64,000 nt of DNA from Actinomadura graeca (GCF_019175365.1 NZ_CP059572.1:7440001-7504000); one strand, 5' to 3'. Positions 49,540 through 57,689 are shown, numbered from the stretch's first letter. Notes: a model not told the origin generated them from the sequence alone. Numbers and translations are program-made.

Positions 49540-50259
49540 TCAGACCGAGGCGATGAGCGTCTGCGCGGTCTGGACGAGGGCGCTGTTGTCGGCCGCGGTG
49601 GCGCCGTCCGGCAGGGCGAGGGTGTCCTCCAGCCCGATGCGGGTGTCCAGGCCGCGGCGGGCCGCGAGGCGCAGGACGGGCCAGGCGCCGTCCTCCTCGC
49701 CGTGCAGCAGGATCGGGCGCCCGTGCCCGGTGCCGAGGGCGTGCAGCAGCTCCTTGGCGGTCTCTTTCGCCGTCTCCGCGCCGGTGTCGGTGACCTCGGC
49801 GAGGACGCGCAGCACGCGGCCCGCGTGCGGCCAGGCCAGGAAGCGCTCGGTGGCGACGGTGCCGGAGAAGACGCCCGCCTCGACGCCGACGCCGCGGTCG
49901 AGGAGGGTCTCGGCGACGAGCTCGGCGCCGTCCTCGTGGAAGTTCACCGAGGCGTGGTCGGGCAGCACCGTCCACGACCGGACGAGCGCGGCGCGCTCAC
50001 CCGGGTCGGGCGCGGTCCACGCGCCGGTGGTGACGCCGACGGCGACCGCGGGCGCGGCGGCGCGGACGGCGGTGACGGTCGCGGCGACGCGGCCGGGGTC
50101 GATGGTGTCGCCGCCCGCGTCGTCCTTGCAGTGGATGTGCGCGTCCCGCACGCCGACCTCGGAGGCGGCGCGGACGGCGGCGGCGACCTCCTCCGGGGCG
50201 ATGGGCACGCCGAGGTGGTCGGTCCTGGTCCGGGCTCCGTTCGGGCAGACCTGCAGCAT
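49540..50259 (-). CDS. BKACE-family enzyme (3-keto-5-aminohexanoate cleavage-like, short form)
   Basis: A 239-residue TIM-barrel enzyme. The metal-binding AHIHCKDDAGGDTID segment matches the AHxH motif of beta-keto acid cleavage enzymes, and the ASVNFHEDGAELVAE strand and RIGLEDTLAL terminal motif (usually VGxEDxL) are present. Such enzymes condense beta-keto acids with acetyl-CoA and cleave them. It is about 35 residues shorter than the 270-310 residues usual for the family. It starts 23 nt after the adenylosuccinate-synthetase-like gene, so it probably belongs to the same operon. Its natural substrate is unknown. Confidence 0.87.
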   Translation of the reverse strand: MLQVCPNGARTRTDHLGVPIAPEEVAAAVRAASEVGVRDAHIHCKDDAGGDTIDPGRVAATVTAVRAAAPAVAVGVTTGAWTAPDPGERAALVRSWTVLPDHASVNFHEDGAELVAETLLDRGVGVEAGVFSGTVATERFLAWPHAGRVLRVLAEVTDTGAETAKETAKELLHALGTGHGRPILLHGEEDGAWPVLRLAARRGLDTRIGLEDTLALPDGATAADNSALVQTAQTLIASV

Positions 50260-50282
50260 GATCCGATCATCTCATCTCCGTT

Positions 50283-51635
50283 TCACGGCGCCGCGGCGGC
50301 CGCGCGCCCGCCGGCCGCGCGCCCTGCCTCCACGTGTCCCGCCGCCGCGTGCGCTCCCTCCAAGAACCCTGCCGCCGCGCGCTTGTCGGCAGACGCCGGG
50401 CCGTACGAGCGGAGGACGACCCTGGCACCGAGCGCGTCCTCGACGGCCTCCACCGGGTCGTCCAGCGGGCGGTAGACGGGACGGGCGGCGAGCAGGCGGC
50501 GGGTGAGCGCCGCCTGGCGGTCCAGGCCGGCGGGCCCGGCGTCGGCGGGCCCGGCCGGGAGGCGCGCGACCCGCTCGCCGTCCATCTCGTAGGCGTGGCA
50601 GAGACGCAGGTCTGGACGCGCCCCCGCGACGTCCAGGTGCGTGACCGCCAGGCCGTCCACGCCGCCGGTCACGTCCAGCGCGTAGCGGAGCGCGACGGCG
50701 TCCAAGTGGCCGACGCGGAACGCGCCCTGCCAGGGACCGGTCCCGTTGTGCGGATCGGGGAGCGCGGCCGTGAGCGCCGCGTCCTCGGTGACGAACGGGC
50801 CGGGGCCGTGGCGTGTCGCGTACGTGCGCAGCACCCCGAGCCGGATCGCGGTCTCGCCGGCCTCGTCCAGGAGGGTCTCGGCGTTGGCGAACGTGGTCGT
50901 CGACCAGGTCGTGTACGGGTGGAAACCGTGCCACTCGTCCAGCAGGACCCCCTGCGCCCCCTCGAACACCGCGCGCCCCTCCCGCAGCAGGGCGTGGAGG
51001 TGCTCGCCGCCCACGACCCGGACGTGCTCGGCGAACGCGGTGAACGCCTCGGCGCAGTCGTCCACGTCCGGGACGTCCTCGCCGGTGGGGAACGTGTCGT
51101 GATACCAGTCGCGCAGTGCGGTGAGGCGCCGGCGCAGCCGCGCGGGCGCGAGGCAGTCGCCCGCCCGCGGCGCGTCGCCGTGCGCGAGGGCGTAGGACGC
51201 CGTCTCGCCGACGCCCATCCCGCACGACCCGTGCCGGGCCGCGCCGCGCGCCGTCTCCCGCGCGCGGTTGGCGGCCCGGTGGTAAGGGGTCGTCAGCAGC
51301 GCGTCCCGGTCGACGGTCAGCCGGGCGAGCGCGTCGCGCACGCCGACCGCCCGCAGATGGGCGGCCTCGGCCGCGAGCGCGAGCGGGTCGACCAGGACGA
51401 ACCGGGACAGGTGCGTCCGGACGCCGGGCGTGAACGTCCCCGAGCCGAGCTGCGCGAACGTGTGGTGCCGGCCGTCCCCCGCCACGACGTTGTGCGCGGC
51501 CTGCGCGCCGCCGTTGAACCGGACGACCACCTGCGCGCCGCGGGCCCCCGCGGACGCGGCGCACAGGTGGTCGACGACCGTGCCCTTGCCCGCGTCCCCG
51601 AAGCCGAGGTCCACGACGATGACATGACCCCTCAC
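50283..51635 (-). CDS. Divergent adenylosuccinate synthetase homologue
   Basis: A 450-residue protein of the PurA fold. Retained features include the P-loop-like GFGDAGKGTVVDHL (PurA usually QWGDEGKGKVVD), the base Asp (D14), the catalytic His in QAAHNVV (H48), FEGAQGVLLDEWHG and TYATRHGPGPFVTED. The amino-acid-binding loop of PurA (GATTGRRRR) is replaced by GTGPWQGAFRVGHLD, and the GTTxxGIGP loop by GSCGMGVGET. The ligase chemistry on a purine-type nucleotide is probably kept while the amine donor or nucleotide differs. Starts: GTG 51635, weak ribosome-binding site, 11 nt after the vWA gene. Housekeeping PurA must be encoded elsewhere. Confidence 0.82.
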   Translation of the reverse strand: MRGHVIVVDLGFGDAGKGTVVDHLCAASAGARGAQVVVRFNGGAQAAHNVVAGDGRHHTFAQLGSGTFTPGVRTHLSRFVLVDPLALAAEAAHLRAVGVRDALARLTVDRDALLTTPYHRAANRARETARGAARHGSCGMGVGETASYALAHGDAPRAGDCLAPARLRRRLTALRDWYHDTFPTGEDVPDVDDCAEAFTAFAEHVRVVGGEHLHALLREGRAVFEGAQGVLLDEWHGFHPYTTWSTTTFANAETLLDEAGETAIRLGVLRTYATRHGPGPFVTEDAALTAALPDPHNGTGPWQGAFRVGHLDAVALRYALDVTGGVDGLAVTHLDVAGARPDLRLCHAYEMDGERVARLPAGPADAGPAGLDRQAALTRRLLAARPVYRPLDDPVEAVEDALGARVVLRSYGPASADKRAAAGFLEGAHAAAGHVEAGRAAGGRAAAAAP

Positions 51636-51646
51636 CGCGGGACGGC

Positions 51647-52618
51647 TCAGAGCCGGGTGGTCGCGGACGGGCCGGACGCGCCCAGCCCGGGCGGCGCCGC
51701 CGACACCGCGACCGGCGCGCGGGAGGCGTCCAGTCGCGCCAGGGCCCGCGAGACCGCCGCGCCCGCGTCGGACCCCGCCTCCTCCAGGTGCTCCAGGCCC
51801 TCGCCGAGGTCGATGGCGTCCTCGCCGAGCCCGATGGTCAGCGCGATCGTCTCGCACACCGCGGCGGGGTCGTCCAGGTAGAGGACGTGCTGGCCGAGGA
51901 GCCCCTGCCAGAAGTCCCGCAGCTTGCGGCTCCCGGCGTGGTAGCCGCCCTCGGGGATGATGAAGTACACCTCGTACATCCGCTGGAGCTCGCGGACGAT
52001 GTCGGCGACCGGGACGTCCTCCTCGACCTCGTCCCCGATGACCCGCGCGATCTCCCGCCGCGACACCTTCGGGTAGGCGAGCTCGTCGCCGATGAGGAAC
52101 AGGTAGCCGCGCCTGCCCCGCTTCTCGAAGCAGTCGATCGCAGTGTGCCGGGCCATGAAGTACATCGCCAGCTCGTAGGACTCGGTCATCTGGCCGCCGC
52201 CCCCGCCCTCCAGCAGGATCCGGCCGAGGTCGTCGTCCATCCGGTTGTCGGCCTCGAACTGCCCGACCTGGAGCGGCGCCCGGTCGCAGGTCGCGTCGCC
52301 GACCCCGCCGAACAGGATGTGCGGGTGCTCCACGTAGCCCTTGCGCAGCAGCAGCCCGAGCAGGTCGGGCAGCTTGGCCTGGAGGGCCCGCGGGATGCCG
52401 CCCATCGAGCCCGTCACGTCGAACAGCACCCCGATGGCGAGCGACTCGGGGTGGTCGTCGGAGTCGCGGCTCTCCCGGACGGTCACGCCGCGCGGGTCGA
52501 GGGCCGGGTGGACGGTGGTGGCGCCGCCGTCGCTGTAGGCGAAGGCGCTCGCGCCGGTCGCCGCGCGGTAGCTCCGCCGGGCGGTGTAGACGTCGGTGGA
52601 CCAGTTCCCGCTTCCCAT
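51647..52618 (-). CDS. vWA-domain protein
   Basis: A 323-residue protein with a von Willebrand A-like domain. The MIDAS motif DVTGSM (D67-S71) starts the domain, with the metal-site Asp and Thr in RMDDDLGRIL and GGGQMTESYELAMYFMARHT, and FLIGDELAYPKVSRREIARVIGD near the middle. There is no signal peptide or TM segment. Such proteins often scaffold or activate partner enzymes by metal-dependent binding. The gene lies 70 nt after the J-domain/pseudokinase gene and 11 nt before the PurA-like gene, so it is a core member of this operon. Confidence 0.85.
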   Translation of the reverse strand: MGSGNWSTDVYTARRSYRAATGASAFAYSDGGATTVHPALDPRGVTVRESRDSDDHPESLAIGVLFDVTGSMGGIPRALQAKLPDLLGLLLRKGYVEHPHILFGGVGDATCDRAPLQVGQFEADNRMDDDLGRILLEGGGGGQMTESYELAMYFMARHTAIDCFEKRGRRGYLFLIGDELAYPKVSRREIARVIGDEVEEDVPVADIVRELQRMYEVYFIIPEGGYHAGSRKLRDFWQGLLGQHVLYLDDPAAVCETIALTIGLGEDAIDLGEGLEHLEEAGSDAGAAVSRALARLDASRAPVAVSAAPPGLGASGPSATTRL

Positions 52619-52688
52619 GATCGTCTCCTTCGATGGTGAGGGCGGTGGTGGGCACTGTGGCCGGGTGAGGCCCCGGGCGGGGGCCGGG

Positions 52689-53747
52689 TCAGGCGCCGGG
52701 CATCCGGAAGGGGCGGAAGCGGCGCGGGCCGTACAGCCGTTCGAGCAGCTCGTCGAGCTCGGCCAGCAGCCGCCAGGCGTCGGCGGGGCGCCGGTTCTGC
52801 GCCCGCAGCAGGCACCCGCGGGCGAACGAGCGCATCGCCGTGGGCGCCTCGGCGCCCATGAGCCGGGTCATGCACCGGGTGGCCATGAAGATGTCGGTGG
52901 CCGGGGACGCGGCCTGCCGCGCCGGTACCTCCGGCGGGTACCAGTCCTCGTACCGGCCGACCATGGCCGGGACGCGCCCGGACGGGTCGGTGCCCGCGTA
53001 GCATCCGGGCACCGAGTAGCACCAGTCGACGAGGACGAGGCCGTGCTCGCCGGGGTGGACCAGGACGTGGTCCGGCAGCACCGCGCCGTGCAGGACGCCC
53101 GCGCGGTGCGCGAACCCCAGGCCGACGAGCAGCCGCCGCCACATCCAGGCCGCGTCGCGCGGGTCGAGCCCGCCGGGATGGGCGCGCCCGACCTCGGCCA
53201 GCGTGTGGAACCCGTCGAGCGCCACCAGGGCGTTCACCTGGCGGAGCGCTCCGGTGGAGGCGTCCCGGTGCCGGAATGACTCGACGATGCGCGGCACGTA
53301 GGGCAGGAACCGCCCGTCGCCGTCCTTGGGGAGCTGGCGGAGCGCCACCGCCTCCCGTTCGATCAGGTCGCTGTCGCGGGGGTCCCGGGGCATCTTCAGC
53401 AGCATCCGGCGCGGCGGGGTCCCCGGCTCGGCGGCGTACAGCTCCGCGAGGTCCCCGCCGATGGGGTCGCCGTCGAGGCGGTAGGAGTGGCGGCGGGTGG
53501 TGACGACGTGCGGATCCGCGTCGGTGTAGGCGCGCCAGAGCTCGTTCAGCCTGATGAACGCCTCGCGTGTCCGGCCGCCCGTCGCGTCCGGGTGGACGAG
53601 CCTGGCCAGCCGCCGGTACCGCTGCGCGGCCTCCTCGGCGTCGTCGCCGAACAGGCCGGCGGGGGTCCGCGCCCCGGCGAGCCGGGCCAGCGCGTCGTCG
53701 AGGGTGCCGGCCGGGGCGGGGGACGGTGTACGCGGCGGTGCCGTCAT
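52689..53747 (-). CDS. J-domain fused to a protein-kinase-like (pseudokinase) domain
   Basis: A 352-residue two-domain protein. Residues 38-75 form a J domain with helix AAQRYRRLARLV, the diagnostic HPD (52-54) and a REAFIRLNELWRAY helix. Residues 85-345 form a kinase-like fold: beta-3 Lys in RMLLKMP (K118), helix-C Glu near 130-132, a catalytic-loop equivalent HGAVLPDHVLV (220-230) where HRD Asp is Ala and the later Asn is His, and LVLVDWCYS in place of DFG with the Asp retained (D241). It is probably a pseudokinase recruited with an Hsp70 partner. ATG 53747 overlaps the Nudix stop (ATGA). Confidence 0.8.
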   Translation of the reverse strand: MTAPPRTPSPAPAGTLDDALARLAGARTPAGLFGDDAEEAAQRYRRLARLVHPDATGGRTREAFIRLNELWRAYTDADPHVVTTRRHSYRLDGDPIGGDLAELYAAEPGTPPRRMLLKMPRDPRDSDLIEREAVALRQLPKDGDGRFLPYVPRIVESFRHRDASTGALRQVNALVALDGFHTLAEVGRAHPGGLDPRDAAWMWRRLLVGLGFAHRAGVLHGAVLPDHVLVHPGEHGLVLVDWCYSVPGCYAGTDPSGRVPAMVGRYEDWYPPEVPARQAASPATDIFMATRCMTRLMGAEAPTAMRSFARGCLLRAQNRRPADAWRLLAELDELLERLYGPRRFRPFRMPGA

Positions 53748-54577
53748 CGGATCTCCTCCTCGCGGCTGGGGCGCAGCAGGGCGGGGTGCAGGAGGCGGGC
53801 GTCGCCCGCGCGGTAGAGGCGGGGCCGGGGGCCACCGCGACGTCCGCCCTTGTCGGACGTCGCGCCCGTGCTCTCCACGAAGCCGGGCACCGACAGGACC
53901 TTCCGGTGGAAGTTGCCGGCGTGCAGCTCCTCGCCCCACACGGCCTCGTAGACGGCGCGCAGCTCGGGGATCGTGAACTCGCCCCCGCAGAACGCCGTGG
54001 CGAGCGGCGCGTACTCCAGCTTGGCGCGGGCCCGCTCCAGCCCGTCCGACAGGATCCGCGCGTGGTCGAAGGCCAGCCGCCGGGTGGTGCCCGGACGCTG
54101 GTCGCCCGCCTCGGACAGGCCCAGCGCGTCCACCGTGACCCACGCCGCGTCGGCGGCGTCGCCGCCGGCCTCGGGATCGGGCAGCTCGGGCGCGAACGCC
54201 AGGTAGGCCACGGAGATGACGCGCATGCGCGGGTCGCGTCCGGGCGTGCCGTAGGTGCCGAGCTGCTCCAGGTGGACGCGGCCGAGCGCGCCGCCCTTGG
54301 CGCTGAGCCCGGTCTCCTCGGCCAGCTCGCGCACCGCGGCCTCGGGCAGGTCCTCGGCCTCGGTGCCGCGGACGACGCCCCCGGCATGGACGAACCCGCC
54401 GGGCAGCGCCCACATCCCCGCGAACGGGGCGTTGCCGCGCCGGACGAGCAGCACGTGCAGGGCGCCGTCGCGGATCGTGAGGGCGACGACGTCCACGGTC
54501 ACCGCGACGGGGTCGTAGGCGCGCGGATCGTAGTTCGCCAGGAACTCGCTCTCGTCGTGCCGCGGGTCCGGGGTCAT
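53744..54577 (-). CDS. NrtR-like Nudix domain-winged helix regulator
   Basis: A 277-residue protein. The N-terminal Nudix domain has GGFVHAGG...RELAEETGL, with about seven extra residues inside the box compared with most NrtR proteins. The C-terminal part (about 175-250) is the winged helix of NrtR: LATAFCGGEFTIPELRAVYEAVWGEEL, GNFHRKVLSVPGFVE. NrtR proteins bind ADP-ribose or NAD-related ligands with the Nudix domain and repress transcription. GAAGG lies 6 nt before ATG 54577. It heads the leftward operon 54577-49540, with dyads at its promoter (54603-54632), so it probably represses its own operon in response to a nucleotide signal. Confidence 0.88.
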   Translation of the reverse strand: MTPDPRHDESEFLANYDPRAYDPVAVTVDVVALTIRDGALHVLLVRRGNAPFAGMWALPGGFVHAGGVVRGTEAEDLPEAAVRELAEETGLSAKGGALGRVHLEQLGTYGTPGRDPRMRVISVAYLAFAPELPDPEAGGDAADAAWVTVDALGLSEAGDQRPGTTRRLAFDHARILSDGLERARAKLEYAPLATAFCGGEFTIPELRAVYEAVWGEELHAGNFHRKVLSVPGFVESTGATSDKGGRRGGPRPRLYRAGDARLLHPALLRPSREEEIR

Positions 54578-54602
54578 CCGCCTTCGTCCCTTCCGGTTCG
54601 GC

Positions 54603-54632
54603 TCAGGCTGAGTAAGTCTCAGGAAGAGTCTA
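54603..54632 (-). promoter_or_regulatory. Promoter and operator-like dyads of the Nudix-led operon
   Basis: On the minus strand TAGACT (54632-54627) is a good -10, giving a start near 54620 and a leader of about 43 nt. Directly over that start lies CTGAG-TAAGT-CTCAG (54608-54622), which overlaps a second dyad CTCAG-G-CTGAG. Further upstream TCTC-GGTA-TGAGA is another small inverted repeat. These are candidate sites for the NrtR-like protein. Confidence 0.5.
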
Positions 54633-54716
54633 TCTCGGTATGAGAACAACGTAATGGACAGCGCTGCCTCTGTCCAGCCCGGGACCGGCGGACCCGTGAG
54701 GGGCGGGCCCGGAAAG

Positions 54717-54758
54717 CCGAGAGCGCCGCCTCCCGGGGAGGGGAGGCGGCGCTCTCGG
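54717..54758 (-). terminator. Strong hairpin terminator after the permease gene
   Basis: An 18-bp perfect stem (54717-54734 with 54741-54758) closes a 6-nt loop. It lies 18 nt beyond the permease stop and 140 nt before the Nudix start, and is followed on the minus strand by a GGCTTTCC stretch. It separates two same-strand transcripts. Confidence 0.85.
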
Positions 54759-54775
54759 GTGCTGGGGGCGGGCGG

Positions 54776-57295
54776 TCAGCGGCGGTGGCGTCCGCCGGGG
54801 GAGGGCGGTGGCTCCTGGGACTCCTCGTCGTCCCAGGAACCGCCGCCGCGATGGCGCGGGCCGGGCGCGTGACCGCCGGACCCGAAGGGCTCGAAGGGCT
54901 CGAAGGGTTCGGACGGTGCCGCGGACCCGAACGTGTCCTCCGGACGGCCGGAGGCGCCCGGGGCACCCGGGTTCTCGCCCTGCCACCGTCCGGCCGAGGA
55001 CTGGTCGGCCGCGAACTGGCCGGAGGAGTAGCGGCTGCCCGGGTACTGTCCGCTCTGCTGCGATCCCTGCGGCGGTTCCGCCGGCCGTTGCCCCGACCCG
55101 AAGTTCTCCGGCCCGAAGTTCTCCGGCCCGTACGAACCGGACCCGAACGCGCCCGACCCGAAGGCCCCTGACCCGTACGACCCGGAGCCGAACGCCCCGG
55201 AGCCGAAGGAGCCGCTTCCGAAGGACTCGCCTCGGACGGAACCGGACCCGAACGAGCCGGTCTCGGACGACTCGGACCCGTAGGCGCCGGACTCGTAGGC
55301 GCCCGAGTGGCGGCCGCCCGGCTGCCGGCCACCGGGCTCGTACGGCCTGGACCCGTAGGCTCCCGAGCCGGGCGTCCCGGACCCGAAGGAACCCGACCCC
55401 GCGCCGTGAGACCCGGAATCGAAGGAGCCCGCCGGGGCTCCGTACGCGCCGGGCGCGTAGGACCCGGACGCGTGCGTGCCGGATCCCTGCGCTCCCGGCC
55501 CGTAGCCGCCGGTCTCGTAGGACCCGGTCCCATGCGTCCCGGTCCCATACACCCCGGATGCGTGCGTGCCGGATCCTTGCGCCCCGGGCTGTCCTGCGGG
55601 GTACTGTCCCGTACCCTGCTGCCCGAGCCCGCGGTACCCGCCGGTCGGCTGGGCGCTGTGCTGCCCCGTCCCGTACGGGACGGGCGCGGCGTGCGCGGGG
55701 GCGGACTGCGACGTCGTGGGGAACGGCGCGGAGCCGGGCGGCGGCGGGGGCGCCGCCATCTGGGCGGCCACCGGGCGCGAGGCCGGGGGCGACTCCAGCA
55801 GCAGCTTCAGGTGGCTCTTGCGGCGCCCGTAGACGAGGTACAGCATGAGCCCGCCGACCATCCAGATCGTGAAGTAGCCCCACGTCTGGACCTTGAGGTT
55901 CAGCATCAGCCAGCCGACCGCGATGATCGTGACGACCGCGGTCACCGGCGCCGCCGGGACCCGGAACGGGCGGTGCAGGTCGGGGCGGTCGCGGCGCAGC
56001 GCCAGCACCGCCGCCGCCACGAACAGGAACGCGAACAGCGTCCCGATGACGACGAGCTGCTCCAGGGTGAGCACGTCGAGGGTCTGCGAGGCCACCACGG
56101 CGGCGGCGCCCGACAGCAGCGTCGCGCGGGTCGGCACCTTGTAGCGGCTCATCTCGGCGAGCCCGCGCGGCAGCAGCCCGTCCCGCGAGATCGAGAACAC
56201 CACCCGGCTCAGGGCGACCAGCAGCACCAGGATGACGGTCGTGAGCCCGAGCATCGCGCCCACGTCGACGATCTTGCCCATGGCGCCCGCGCCGACCGAG
56301 TCGAACGCGGCGGCGAGCAGCAGCTTGTCGGAGTTGAGCTTGGCGAAGCCGTCCATGCCGACCATGCCGACGAACGCGACCGCCACGGCCGCGTACACCA
56401 CGATGGCGGTGATCAGCGCGGTGAGGATGCCGCGCGGCACCTTGCGGGGCGCGTCGTCGGTCTCCTCGGACGCGGTGGCGATCAGGTCGAACCCGATGTA
56501 GGCGAACGCGATGGCGGGCGCCGCCGCGAACAGCCCCCAGACGCCGAAGACGTGCGGGGTGCCGCCGCCGACCGCGCCGAGCACCGCGTCCAGCACCGTC
56601 TGGTCCCCCTGGGGCGCGGGCTTCGCGGGCGGCACGAACGGGGTGAGGTTGGAGGGGTGGAAGAACTTCAGGCCGGTGGCGATGACCAGCCCGATCACGA
56701 TCATCTTGCCCATGACCATGAACCACAGCGTCCGCAGGCTCATGCGGCTGCCGGTGGCGAGCATGACGATGAGCAGCAGCAGGATCCCGAACGCGAACAC
56801 GTCCGGCCCCTTCTGCTGGCCGATGACGTCGCCGAGCCACGCCGGGACGGGGACGCCGAAGTCGTGCAGCGCCTGCGTCGCGTACAGCGACCAGACCCGC
56901 GCGAGCACCGACGACGCGAGCAGCAGCTCCATCACCAGCGACCAGCCGACGATCCACGCCCACACCTCGCCGAACGCGACGTAGCTGAAGGAGTAGGCGC
57001 TGCCGGCCACCGGGATGATCGAGGACAGCTCGGCGTAGGCGAGCGCGGCCAGCACGCACACGCCTCCGGCGATCAGGAACGAGACGAGCACCCCGGGTCC
57101 GGCGGTCGCGGTGGCCTGCTCGCCGGCGATCTTGAAGATCCCGGACCCGATCATCACTCCAAGGCCGAGCACGATCAGGTCGCGCGTCCGGTAGACCACG
57201 CGGAGCCGGTGCCGGCCCCCGTACAGGCGGCCGGTCGCCTGCTCGACGGGCAGGCGCCGGAACATGTTGGTGCGCATGCGGATGTCCCAGGTCAT
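54776..57295 (-). CDS. APC-superfamily amino-acid permease with long low-complexity C-terminal tail
   Basis: An 839-residue protein. Residues 1-500 are a complete cationic-amino-acid-type permease with about 12 TM helices: VIGSGIFKIAG-like GVMIGSGIFKIAGEQAT in TM1, AFAYIGFDLIATASEE in TM6, and DVLTLEQLVVIGTLFAFL. Residues 501-839 (55795-54779) are a cytoplasmic tail, first Pro-rich, then dominated by Gly/Ser with regularly spaced Tyr and Phe (GSGSFGSGAFGSGSYGSGAF and similar), then acidic and His/Arg-rich at the end. Normal permeases of this type stop near 500. Tail composition resembles low-complexity domains that self-associate. Transport of an amino acid is likely; the tail function is unknown. 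Confidence 0.9.
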   Translation of the reverse strand: MTWDIRMRTNMFRRLPVEQATGRLYGGRHRLRVVYRTRDLIVLGLGVMIGSGIFKIAGEQATATAGPGVLVSFLIAGGVCVLAALAYAELSSIIPVAGSAYSFSYVAFGEVWAWIVGWSLVMELLLASSVLARVWSLYATQALHDFGVPVPAWLGDVIGQQKGPDVFAFGILLLLIVMLATGSRMSLRTLWFMVMGKMIVIGLVIATGLKFFHPSNLTPFVPPAKPAPQGDQTVLDAVLGAVGGGTPHVFGVWGLFAAAPAIAFAYIGFDLIATASEETDDAPRKVPRGILTALITAIVVYAAVAVAFVGMVGMDGFAKLNSDKLLLAAAFDSVGAGAMGKIVDVGAMLGLTTVILVLLVALSRVVFSISRDGLLPRGLAEMSRYKVPTRATLLSGAAAVVASQTLDVLTLEQLVVIGTLFAFLFVAAAVLALRRDRPDLHRPFRVPAAPVTAVVTIIAVGWLMLNLKVQTWGYFTIWMVGGLMLYLVYGRRKSHLKLLLESPPASRPVAAQMAAPPPPPGSAPFPTTSQSAPAHAAPVPYGTGQHSAQPTGGYRGLGQQGTGQYPAGQPGAQGSGTHASGVYGTGTHGTGSYETGGYGPGAQGSGTHASGSYAPGAYGAPAGSFDSGSHGAGSGSFGSGTPGSGAYGSRPYEPGGRQPGGRHSGAYESGAYGSESSETGSFGSGSVRGESFGSGSFGSGAFGSGSYGSGAFGSGAFGSGSYGPENFGPENFGSGQRPAEPPQGSQQSGQYPGSRYSSGQFAADQSSAGRWQGENPGAPGASGRPEDTFGSAAPSEPFEPFEPFGSGGHAPGPRHRGGGSWDDEESQEPPPSPGGRHRR

Positions 57296-57376
57296 AGGTT
57301 TGTCCCCCCAGGCCGGAACCCGCGCCGCTGTTCGCGAGAGATGGGCTGGTCGAAGTCCCTAAGAATTCACCAGGTT

Positions 57377-57402
57377 TGAGCATAATCGCAATGATTTGCT
57401 CA
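57377..57402. promoter_or_regulatory. Operator-like dyad upstream of the amino-acid permease
   Basis: TGAGCA (57377-57382) and TGCTCA (57397-57402) are perfect inverted halves, extended inward by AATC/GATT with one bulged base. It lies 80-107 nt upstream of the permease start, in an AT-rich patch, so it is a candidate regulator site. Confidence 0.5.
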
Positions 57403-57549
57403 CGATTGATGTCGTCTTGATGCCGTTCGCGGGGAACGGGCCGCGTCCCGGTGTCAAGCTGGCACGGGCCGCTCACGCTGGGCGAACACCGGACGGGCCC
57501 GCGTCCCCTTTTCGATCATGCCGCGCCTTTCCGGGGGGTCCGCAAAGGG

Positions 57550-57593
57550 TCGTGCGAGGGACGCGCGAGGGTCGTCCGAGGGACGCGTGAGGG
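57550..57593 (+). repeat. Four phased 11-bp GAGGG repeats
   Basis: Units tcgtgcgaggg, acgcgcgaggg, tcgtccgaggg and acgcgtgaggg follow each other without gaps; units 1-2 and 3-4 form a 22-bp repeat. The 11-bp period places every GAGGG on the same helix face, about 100-140 nt upstream of the gamma-glutamyltransferase start. Confidence 0.75.
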
Positions 57594-57689
57594 AAGTGAG
57601 AGGGCGCGTCCAGGGTCGGCCGGTGGGGACGCTGGCGCGAGGGATGGATCGATGGCACGGTGGTGGCGCCGCGTCCCTCTGGAGGTTCG

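Larger units (their letters stand above)
57296..57689. other. Divergent control region between permease and gamma-glutamyltransferase
   Basis: A 394-nt gap. An AT-richer stretch at 57350-57425 contains a dyad (57377-57402) and is the likely permease promoter. The right part holds four 11-bp phased repeats (57550-57593) and then the GGAGG site at 57681-57685 for the gamma-glutamyltransferase gene. I see no RNA gene. Confidence 0.6.
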
